Source of the DNA: Aristolochia californica
Lineage: Eukaryota > Streptophyta > Magnoliopsida > Piperales > Aristolochiaceae
Assembly: GCA_029961685.1 (NCBI GenBank)
Contig: JARWKL010000016.1
Location: 14,638,157 to 14,702,156, forward strand
Length of the DNA stretch: 64,000 nt
Direction: 5' to 3'
Made by a program: the position numbers and the translations under genes. Under the pieces are notes generated by a model. The model was given only the letters and a program-made list of their open reading frames with translations. It searched no databases and was not told the DNA's origin. Within the stretch, counting starts at the first letter, position 1. Each line of letters opens with the position of its first letter. Shown here in pieces: positions 54,750-64,000 of the stretch.

Positions 54750-57355
54750 ATCTCCCACTTGGAGACTAATCCATCATCAATATCTCCTCTACAGTGACAA
54801 CAACTTCTCAATCCTCAGAGAGAAGTCTAATTGAAGTTGTACACAACTTCAGTTTCTCAATCGTAATAGTCTTCGTCAACATATCAGCTGGATTCTGACT
54901 CCTGTGAATCTTCTCAAGTGCTAAGACTCCATCCTCCAGAGTTGATTTGATGAAGAGATAATGCAACTGTATGTGCTTTGTTCTGGCATGATAAATAAGA
55001 TTATTTCCTGAATGAATAGTATTTTGATTGTCACAATACAACACATTCTTCCCATGCTTGAGACCTAATTCTTCTTAGAAAGACTGTAACCATACAATCT
55101 CCTTGTTGGCTTAAGTCACAACGACATATTTTGCCTCAGTGGTGGTAAGATCAACTATCTTCTACAACTTAGAGACTCAACTAACTTCTGTACCACCCAA
55201 TGTGTATACATATCTAGTGGTAGTCATCTTACCATCAATGTCTCCAACCATGTCAGCATCTACATAACCTTGTAATTCCAAGTCTGACTTTCTGAAACAT
55301 AAGGTTGAGTCTCCAGTGCCTCTCAAATACTTGAGAATCCACTTTACTACTTCCCAATGTTGTTTACTCAGATTACTCATATATCTGCTCACAACTCCCA
55401 TTGCAGAAGCTATGTCTGGTCTAGTGCACACCGTGACATACATGAGACTGCCAATAGCAAAAGCATAAGGTAGTTGGCTCACTGCTGCTCTGTAGAAGGT
55501 GACTGCTCCTTAGATAATCTAAAGTGATTAGCCAAAGGAGTACTTACTGGTTATGCATCCTTCATGTTGAATCTGCTCAACAACTTCTTCACATAATCTT
55601 TTTGTGATAGTTTCAAGATATCAATGTCCCTAGTAATCCTCATCCCAAGGATTTTTTTTGTAGCACCCAAATCCTTCATTGCAAACTTCTTGGACAACTC
55701 CCTTTTTAACTTTTCTATTTCTTGTTTGCAAGCACCTACTATTAATATGTCATCAACATATAACAGTAGAATAATGTAGGAGTCATCAAACTTCTTCACA
55801 TAACAACAATGATCCGCCTGACACATCAAGAAACCATTAATACTCATAAAGGTGTCAAACTTCTTATACCATTGTCTTGAGTTTTTTTAAGACCATACAA
55901 GCTCTTTTGAATTTTTTACACTATTTTCTCCTTTCCTTGTGCTTTGAAACCTTGTGGTTGCATCATGTAAATTTCTTCCTCCAAATCACCATGAAGAAAG
56001 GTTGCCTTTACATTCAACTGCTTTAAGTACAAGTCTTCATTTGCCACTAGTCTAAACACTGTTATAATAGTAGTCAATTTCATTACTTGAGAGAAAATCT
56101 TAGTGTAGTCAATACCTTCTTTTTGTTGAAAGTCCTTTACCACCCGTCTTGCCTTGTACCGCTTGCTGCCATCATGTTCATCTTTTATTCAGTACACCCA
56201 TTTATTCTGCAAGGCATTTTTCTCTTTTGGTAACTCTGTCAACTACCATGTCTGAGTGGATAACAATGAATCCATCTCAACCTTCATGGCCAACTCCCAC
56301 TTGGTTGATTCATCAACTTGCACGACTTTCTCATAACTCTTTGGTTCACCTTTATCAGTCAAAAGAATATAATTCAGTGCAGGGGAGTACATCTGTGGTG
56401 GTTTGCTAGTTCTGGCAGATCTCCTGATTTCAGTCACAGGAATGTTCTAATTTACTTCTGGGGGTATGTTTTCTTGATCTTCCTATGCAATATTCTCCAT
56501 CTCAATAACTGGAAGATCTCTCAACTGAATCACTACACACTTCTTAACTTCATTGCTTGTGCTCTCAGAATATGTTCTCAACCTATCTTTATACAAGACA
56601 CCTTCATTGATGATTACCTTCTTGCTCCTGATAACCTTTCGACTTTGGTCATCCAAGAAGCAATAACCAAATTCGGTACCACCATAGCCAATAAAGAATC
56701 ATATTTTAGATTTAGCATCAAGTTCACTTCTAGCAACATAATCAATATGAACAAAAGAAACACAATCAAACACTTTCAAGAAAGAAATGTTTACCTCTTT
56801 CCTGCTCTAGACCTCTTCTAGTAATTTACAATCCAATGGTGTTGAGGGACCTCTAATGATCAAATAGGCAGTGGTGCTAATAGCCTCAGATTATAATATC
56901 TTTGGCAATTCCACATGTAATATCATGCTCCTAGCATGTTCATTCAAAGTTCTATTCATCCTGTCAGCAACACCATTCTATTGAGGTTTTCCAGGTATGG
57001 TCTTCTTCATCTTGATTCCATTATCAACACAGTATCGCTTGAAATCATTATCTAAGTATTCTCTCCCATTATCTAACTGCAGACACTTCACCTTCAAATC
57101 AATCTCATTCTCAACCATTGCTCACCATCTCTTGAAGGTATCAAAGACATCGGATTTTTTTCTTCATGAAATAAACCCTTACCTTTCTGCTTGCATCATC
57201 AATAAATGTCACATAGTAATTAGAATGACCAAGGGAAGTAACAGTTGAAGGCCACCACACATCTGTGTGAACCAACTCCAACTTTGCTTGTCTTTTGCTC
57301 CTTTCCAGCCTTAGAAAAGCTAACCCTTTTCTATTTGCCAAAGATACAACCTTCA
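54750..57355 (-). pseudogene. Pol (integrase, RT, RNase H) of the 54.3-59.0 kb copia
   Basis: Minus strand. The integrase core at 57141-57356 keeps the first catalytic Asp (HTDVWWP) and FIDDASRKV. The integrase C-terminus and linker run through 56240-57000 in pieces (SARTSKPPQMYSPALNYIL). RT pieces are 55916-56143 (KATFLHGDLEEEIYM) and 55551-55847 (intact YVDDILIVG). 55177-55482 holds the thumb and early RNase H (GYVDADMVGDIDGKMT), and 54808-55044 the RNase H end (YCDNQNTIHSGNN; NPADMLTK). Several stops and shifts. Confidence 0.85.
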
Positions 57356-58649
57356 CACAAACTATTATTTACAGTTTTCAACCCTAGTAGCTTCCTTTTG
57401 GACTGAAGCACTTTCATTCTCTTCTCACTCTTGTGACCGAGCCTATAATGCCACAAATCAGAATCAGTAACAGCATTAGCAACTGCAACCGTGTCTTTGC
57501 AACTGGAAGTGATGTATAGAGATCAAGTTTTAACTCCTTGAGTAACAACCATGACTCCCTTAGTGACTTTCTAGACAATACCGTTAAAAGTTACATTATG
57601 ACCTTCGTCATCAAGTTGCCCTAATGAGATCAAATTACGCAAAAGTTTTGGTACATGTCTCACCATGTGATTTTTTCACATTGACCCATTTGACATCCTC
57701 AAACTGACATTACCAATACCGACAATATCCAATGGTTCTCCATCAGCAATATACACTTTCCCATAATCTCTAGTAAGTAATTCTCTATGATCTCACGGTG
57801 CATAGTGGTTTAAAAAGAAGCCCCTGAATCTAACACCCAAGAACCAATAAGGCTATCAACCGAAATGAGTAAAACATCTTGTACTTCTTCAGTCACTGCA
57901 TTTACGACATCTCCTTTCTTTTCATCCTTCTTCGGTGCTCTATAGTTATTCTTTATGTGACCATACTTACCACAATTCCAGCACTCCACATTCCTTCTGA
58001 ATTTGGACTTGCTTCTTTCATACCTTAACTTCCCTCTACCATTGCCCTTGTTGGAATTCCTCTCGAAGTTCCTGCCCCTAGTATCAACACTTAAGGCAGA
58101 ATTAGATGTCGACGATTCTTCGAAGTCGTTTCTATGAACTTCCTCGGCAATAATGGTATCCCGAACATCATTAAAAATTAACTTCCCGTTGCCTACTGAG
58201 TTGTTAACTGCAACCCTCATAGGCTCCCAACAATTTGGCAAAGATGCCAAAATAATTAAAGCATGAACCTCATCATCAAATTTAATTTGAACCGAGGTCA
58301 ATTGATTGACAATCGTGCTAAACTCATTCAAATGCGATGCCAATGATGTATTTTTTGTCATCTTTAAAGTGAAGAGTTTTTTTATGAAATGTACCTTATT
58401 ATTTGTGAAAGGTTTCTCCGACGCCACGTTGTGAGCAACGTTTTTTGACAGTGTTAACCGGATTACTCCCAACACTTGTCTATCGAGGAGATTTCACTCA
58501 TCATCTTTCATATCTTATGGTTTCATATCTAGAAGTGGTGCGTGCAACTTTTTACTATATAGATAATCTTTGATCTGCATCCTCCATAACTCAAAATCTA
58601 TACCATCGAACATGTTGATTCCAAGTGCAGATCCTTCTCCGCTAGCCAT
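57356..58649 (-). pseudogene. Gag and protease of the 54.3-59.0 kb copia
   Basis: Start at 58649 (MASGEGSALGINMFDGIDFE), stopped soon after (near 58515). It is open at 57810-58475 for 221 residues: gag body (LASLPNCWEPMRVAVNNS), an Arg/Asn-rich linker and a zinc knuckle CWNCGKYGHIKNNY whose last Cys is Tyr. A protease start follows (GSWVLDSGASF), then a stop near 57810. The protease body and pre-integrase zone continue in broken frames to 57360. Confidence 0.85.
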
Positions 58650-58684
58650 TGCTCTCAATCACGAACCAAAGCTTTGATACCAGT

Positions 58685-58975
58685 TGTTAGGAATTAGATG
58701 CCCTAATTCCAAACTAACGAGAGTAATAATAATAAACGCAAAAGAAGGGAAAAACAAGTACAAAAAAACACAACAAGATTTATACAGGTTTGCCTCAAGG
58801 TGAGATTGCATTACAAGAGTGAAATTCTCAAACTGCCCTTAATGAAACAACAATCAATATATCATGGGTCGGATGGGAGCTTCACCTCCCTTCCAACCTC
58901 CATGGCGACCTTACCGTGAAGGTTGATCTGGGACCAACTCAACGTAAGGCGTTAATTAGGCTACACAACTTAACA
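58685..58975 (-). repeat. 5' LTR of the 54.3-59.0 kb copia, internally deleted
   Basis: 291 bp. It matches the outer parts of 54300-54749 but lacks about 190 bp after GGTGAGATTGCA (junction near 58811). It carries extra sequence near 58865-58930 (CATGGGTCGGATGGGAGCTTC...) that the solo LTR 61397-61888 also has. Confidence 0.85.
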
Positions 58976-59351
58976 TGTTCATCAAAGTTAAGGTTTTTGC
59001 TTCTTTTATCTACCATAACCTTAGGATTATTGATCTTTATGAATCATTGAATGATTCTCTACACTTTGATTGCCCTAATTAGGTTCCTAATTGGTGTTTT
59101 TGAGATCTAAGTCACCCAACCCAGTGTTGGATGCATGTGTCACCCAATTAATGACACTAACCCTAATTACTACCACTTTTGTATAATATTCATTGAAATA
59201 TCTGTGAATTGTTGGTTATTCGATTGTTGAAGTGCGCATATTCTACTTCTTTGTCCTAATCCTAATTTTGTGAGTGAGACCCACCTTGGTGATAGATTTG
59301 GACATTGTCTGGAAGCTTAAATTGGGTATTTTGTGACCAAATATCAGAATT

Positions 59352-60440
59352 ATGGCTGACATAGGAGAATTGTCTCCCCCAACTAGAGTAAATCTTGGGT
59401 TTGATGGAAAGGATAATGTCATGATTACTTCCAAAAAATTATTGGGCCTAATTATCTTAATTGGGCTAAGTCTGTCAAAATATATCGTAAGGGTAGAAAG
59501 AAGTTGAATTTTATCCGAGATGATCCTCCAGTGCCTCCAGATGATGATTGGGAGGCAGAGGACAATCAGATTAAAACCTAGAGAGTCAATAACATTGATT
59601 TTACTCTTAGAAATCAGGTGATCAACTGTGAGATTACAAAGACTATGTGGTTGTCTCTAGAATATTTATATGCACAAGAGAGTAATCTCTTTTGAGTTTA
59701 TGAGTTGCATACAAATTATTTTGGGTTAAAAAGAGGAAATTGAAATGTTATAGAATATTATATTGCATTACTTGACCTATGGCAGAAGATCAAAGTATAT
59801 CATCCGTTTACTAGTTGAAAATAAGTTGAGAAAAATAACAAAATCAATTGTTTATTGCAAAATAAATTGATGGTCTAGGTGCTGAATTTGATGTTATTAA
59901 AGTCCAAGTGTTAGCTTCAGATGGAATCCCTAATCTCTCTACCACTTTTAATCTGATAATGAGGATTGAGAAGACTTTTGTTCCAGGAACATGTAAATGA
60001 GGTAAGATAATGGAAGTCACTGCTCTTAATGCTTCCAACACAACATCAACCCTTACAGATTCATGTAGAGGTAGATGTAGAGGCCGAGGTAGAGAGGGGT
60101 CAGGCAAAGGTAGAGGACATAATGATGGTAAGCCAAAAAGGAATTGTATTTATTGTGGTAGAAATAATCATTATTCTGATAGACACTTGGTTAAGTTTGG
60201 AAGCTTGCACAACCTAATTCTACAACTCCAGATAGTGGAAGTGGGAATTTAGATTCTTCTATGTCGGTTACACCAGGTGATCCAGATGAGATGAAACAAT
60301 TGATACTGCATCAACAGCAAATTGCTTAGTGCATGGCCCAGATCTTTGTTGTCTCAACCTCAAAATTTCTAGCTCATGCTTCCACCGTAGTTCCTAGTTC
60401 CACCAGTGTTTACACAGGTGTGATAGCTTGTCATGTTCCC
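59352..60440 (+). pseudogene. Copia B gag
   Basis: Start at 59352 (MADIGELSPPTRVNLGFDG), then frameshifts. The UBN2-type gag body spans to about 60000. 60010-60252 is open with a Gly/Arg-rich segment and a zinc-knuckle-like CIYCGRNNHYSDRH, in which the last Cys is His. Confidence 0.75.
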
Positions 60441-62380
60441 TTATCACCATCCTGGGTTCTTGAATCAGGAGCCTTCAGACACATGTCTGGTATGTTTTCA
60501 TTGTTTTTTTTATTTAAAAAAGTCTTTGTGTGTCAAACATGTTAATCTTGCAAATGGTTATACCTCTATTGTTCAAGGAGTAGGCAATGTTACTCCTATT
60601 TCCTTTTTGTCTTCTTAGTTGATGGTTTTTGTTCCCAAGTTTCTACTAAATTTGTTGTAAGTTAGTCAACTAGCCAAGTCAATGAGTTGTTCCCTTACAT
60701 TTTATCCTACTCATTGTGTTTTTTAGGATCTCACGACGATGAAGACGATTGGTTCTGCTCGTGAGAGAGATAGGCTATACTATCTGGAGAACCATCGCCA
60801 AGATAGTATCCTGGCATACATTTCAAAAATTCTTCTCTACAATGGCACTTGCGGCTAGGTCATCCGTCTGTAGTAAAACTGACTCAAGTCTTTCCAGACT
60901 TTCCATCTAGTTCTTCTTTTCAGTATGAGTCGTTTCACTTGGGCAAGCATCACATAAGTTTGTTTTTAGTCTCATCTCATAAAACTAGTCATTTATTTGA
61001 GATTGTACACTTAGACATCTTGGCTCTTTGTCCTATGACTAATCAGTTTGGTCATAGATATTTTATTTCCTTTATCGATGATTTTAGTAGGTGTACTTGG
61101 ATTTACCTTTTTAAGGAGAAATCTGAGCCTTTTGATGTATTCAAACTTTTCTTCAATGAAATAAAAAATTAGTTGGTTACTTCGTATCATATCTTGCATA
61201 CTTCTGATAATGGCCTCAAGTTCATGAGTCATAAATTCTAAAGTCATTTGTCAAGAACAGAGAATTACTCATCAGACATCGTGTATCTTTACCCTTCATA
61301 AAAAATGTGTAGTTGAGTGTAAAAATCGCCAGTTACTGGAGGTAGCTAGGACAATGATGGTACATATGCATGTGCCCAAGCCTTATTTGGGTGATGTGTT
61401 AGGAATTAGTCACCCTAATTCCAAACTAACGAGAGCAATAATAATAAATACAGAAGAAAAAACAAACAAACACGAGAACACAAGATTTATATAGGTTCAC
61501 CTCAAGGTAAGACTATGTCCTATCTTCTGCTGTTGTAGTAATCCACTATGAAGATGAAATAGTTTACAAGAGAGATCGCACACACTTACAAGTGTTATTT
61601 TTCTCTAACCTCTCTTGGCCGCAACTGATGCTCCTCAGATAATAAAGCCCTAATAGCGACACCCCAAATATAAAGAGGAAACTAGGGCAACCGCGAGACA
61701 AAAGTAAAATTCCTAAATTGCCCTTAATGAAATAGCAGTTAATATATCGTGGACAGGGCAGGGACTCCACCCCCGGGATGGGAGCTTCCAGCCCCCCTTC
61801 TACCCCCCACCATGACCTGAACGCAAAGGTCAATTTGCTTACCATACCAACTCAACGTAGGGCATTGATTAGGCTCCACAACTTAACATGATGTTATGTT
61901 GACAACCTATTTCTTGGTTAATTGAATGTCTTCGTCTGTGTTATAAGAAAAAATTCCTATGTAGGTTCTTTTGCCTGCACACCATTATTTTCTATTTCTC
62001 CCCACGTGTTTGGATGTGTCTACTTTGCTCATGTATTTGGGTATTCCAGGGATAAGTTGTCTCTCGAGTAGTTAAGTGTGTATTTTTATGGTACTCTCGC
62101 ACACAGAAGGGGTACAAATGTTTTTGCCCATCCACTAAAAAAATATTTATATTTGTTGAAGTTACTTTCATTGAGGATGTACTGGTCTTTTCATTTGTGT
62201 ATTTACCTTATAATCTTGTTGTCTCACCTGAACTAGCACCAGTTATCCTTGTACCAGTTGATGATCCTGTTGGACTGTCACAAGCTATCACTGTCGAGAA
62301 ACCATTACAGGTATATAAACACCAAAAAGAAGTATCACTGTTGACTCTCTCACCAGACCATGACCATACTTCGTCTCAAG
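60441..62380 (+). pseudogene. Copia B protease and integrase
   Basis: Protease active site reads WVLESGAF (about 60452-60475); the catalytic Asp is Glu. Integrase: pre-integrase RLGHPSVVKL at about 60850, FISFIDDFSRCTWIYLF in the frame 60849-61172 (IVHLDILAL keeps the first Asp), the later core interrupted by the solo LTR at 61397-61888, and the C-terminal part to about 62170. Then a linker frame runs 62197-62751. Confidence 0.75.
61397..61888 (-). repeat. Solo LTR in copia B
   Basis: 492 bp, plus strand TGTTAGGAATTAG...CTTAACA, with perfect target duplication TGATG (61392-61396 and 61889-61893). It belongs to the LTR family of the nested copia at 54300-58975 and is the most complete copy of the three here. 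Confidence 0.92.
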
Positions 62381-64000
62381 ATCCTAGAGGTAATGATCTA
62401 TATCTTCCTATTGTACTCAAGAAGGGTGTCAGGAAAGGTAAAGGTACATTATATCCATTATCTCAGTATGTTTCTTTTTGTTCCTTATCTGACTCCTACA
62501 AAATTTTTGCTTTGTCCATTTCTACCTGCACTATACCTTCTGTAGTGCAGGAGGCCTTCTCGTCTCCTCAATGGATGCAAGCTATGGATGCCTTGATAGA
62601 TTGGGACACTTGGCAACTGTGTGATCTACCATCTAGGGCCAAAGTTGTTGTTGTCACTCGGCTTATACTATCAAGTATAATGCATAGAATTCTATTGAGT
62701 GATATAAAGATTTGTTGGTTGCAAAGGGGTATACTCAAATTTTGGTATTGATCTGTTTGAAACCTTTTCGCCTGTTACTCATTTGTCTGTATGTTGCTCT
62801 TAGTTTCATTGAATCAGGGGTAGTCCCTACGTCAACTGGACATTAAAAACACCTTCTTATATTGTAATCTGGAAGAAAAAGACATATATGAAACAACCTC
62901 AAATATTTGTTTCTTAAGGGTGGCACATAAAGTATGTAGACTTAAGAGGGTGATTTATCGACTAAAGTAGAGTCCACGTGCATGGTTTGAAAATTTCAGC
63001 TAGGTTGTGGTATTTATGGGGTTTATGAGGAATCATTGTGATCACGCCTTGTTTGTTATAAAGTGGTCTTCTGGAATTGTAGTACTTTTGGTTTATGTAA
63101 ATGACATTATATTATTTGAGAATGATATTCATGGTATAGAGGATATCATCTCATTTGTCTGTACATTTTCTATTTAAAGATTTGGCACCATTGAAATACT
63201 TTATGGACATTGAAGTGGCGAAAAATAAAGAAAACAACATGATAACACAACGTAAGTATGTCACAGATATGCATCAAGAGTACGGTTTGTTGGGAGTCAA
63301 GCTAGTTGATACCCAAATGGAAGTGGGACATGATCTCCATAATGAGTAGAGTGATGAATTAAATGGCATAACACAGTGTTGGAGGTTAGTGGGAAAGTTA
63401 ATTTATGCAACAATTACTAGACCTGACATTTTTTTTGCAGTAAATGTAGTGAGCCAGTTTATGGAAAATCCTTGGAAAGTACACTTAGAAGCTGCACAAA
63501 TAATTTTGAGGTATTTGAAAGGAGCACCAGGAAAAGGTCTTTTCTTTAGACCTAACAATCATATGAAGATAGAGGCTTTCTCTGATACAGACTATGCAAG
63601 TTCCAAACTAGATAGAATATCAACCTCTGGATATTGTGTCTTCCTAGGAGGAAATTTGTTGTGTTGACAAAGTAAAAAGTAGAATATTGTAATCCGGTCT
63701 AGTGTAGAAGCTGAATATAGGGCAAGCGCTCACATAGTGAGCGAGTTGATGTGGGTTACGTCAGTCTCACGAGTTGGGTTTCAACTACGATGAGCTGATG
63801 AGCATGTTTTGTGATAATTAGATTGCGATCTTTATTGCAAGTAACCCAATTTTCTATGAGAGGACTAAACATATAGAACATTCGAGATGCAGTGATGAAA
63901 AAAAAGGAGGTAGTGACTCCATTTTTAGGTCTGAAGATCAGTTGGAAGATATCTTCACCAGGTCCTTGACAAGCGAGAATTTGTATCATTCTACAATAAG
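62381..64000 (+). pseudogene. Copia B RT and RNase H
   Basis: RT is in pieces from about 62560 (EAFSSPQWMQAMDALIDWDTWQL). The catalytic block reads YVND (63094-63105) instead of YVDD. Thumb frames are 63155-63349 and 63389-63667 (GKLIYATITRPDIFFAVN; DTDYASSKLDRISTSGYC). RNase H continues in broken frames to the window edge. Confidence 0.8.

Larger units (their letters stand above)
54300..58975 (-). mobile_element. TNT1/Tork-like copia nested in copia B
   Basis: LTRs 54300-54749 (3') and 58685-58975 (5', internally deleted). The outer pentamers GGTTC (54295-54299) and TGTTC (58976-58980) agree at 4 of 5 positions. On the minus strand the primer site reads TGGTATCAAAGC just inside 58684, and a polypurine tract adjoins 54750. 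Gag, protease, integrase, RT and RNase H follow in order. Gag and pol resemble the element at 6504-11680, but the LTRs are unrelated to its LTRs. The same LTR family appears as a solo copy at 61397-61888. Confidence 0.9.
53875..64000 (+). mobile_element. Copia element B, runs past the window end
   Basis: The 5' LTR is 53875-54208, followed directly by a perfect initiator-Met primer site (54209-54220). The leader is cut at 54299 by a nested copia and resumes at 58976. Gag, protease, integrase, RT and RNase H follow to the window edge, where RNase H ends; the 3' LTR lies outside. A solo LTR sits in integrase (61397-61888). It is the same family as copia A and equally degraded. Confidence 0.88.

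Overview
This is repeat-dominated nuclear DNA of a flowering plant. The evidence is a single-exon PLS-class pentatricopeptide-repeat (PPR) gene, a dirigent gene, a DUF4228/PADRE gene, and many Ty1/copia LTR retrotransposons with initiator-tRNA-Met primer sites and 5-bp target duplications. I cannot name the species. Three host genes look intact: dirigent (15097-15648, +), PPR (18128-20185, -) and DUF4228/PADRE (48067-48564, +). A possible last exon of an upstream gene sits at 172-257. Most of the rest is transposon or unassigned sequence.

Left third (1-20 kb): a small gag-only Ty3/gypsy element (2202-4382, -, target duplication GATCC). Next comes an outer copia element (4472-14709, -, AAGTC) split by a nested TNT1/Tork-like copia (6504-11680, +, CCTGA). 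The dirigent gene, LINE-like debris and the PPR gene follow.

Middle (20-39 kb): a degraded copia (A, 20236-25801, +) starts about 50 bp upstream of the PPR reading frame and carries two solo LTRs. Then come a 386-bp TRIM (29357-29742) and the oddest object in the window (29989-33821, target duplication CAAAA). That element has gag on one strand and pol on the other, both ends look like 3' ends, and its terminal repeats are palindromes. The palindromes contain sense and antisense copies of the 3' half of initiator tRNA-Met, including the non-encoded CCA. A further palindrome (36266-36570), a 352-bp tandem duplication and a roughly 450-bp dispersed duplication lie beside it.

Right third (39-64 kb): copia D (39416-46537, +) is interrupted by a 2.3-kb hAT-type element (43368-45660) with an 8-bp target duplication. 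A shorter relative of that hAT (46912-47707) lies in the upstream region of the DUF4228 gene. After about 5 kb with no recognised gene, a diverged copy of the dirigent 3' flank is cut by copia B (53875 to beyond the window end, +). Copia B carries a nested TNT1/Tork-like copia (54300-58975, -) and a solo LTR (61397-61888).

No retrotransposon here appears able to move itself: all carry stops or frameshifts, and several have lost catalytic residues. All identifications come from reading motifs and comparing parts of this window with one another by eye; no database search was run.
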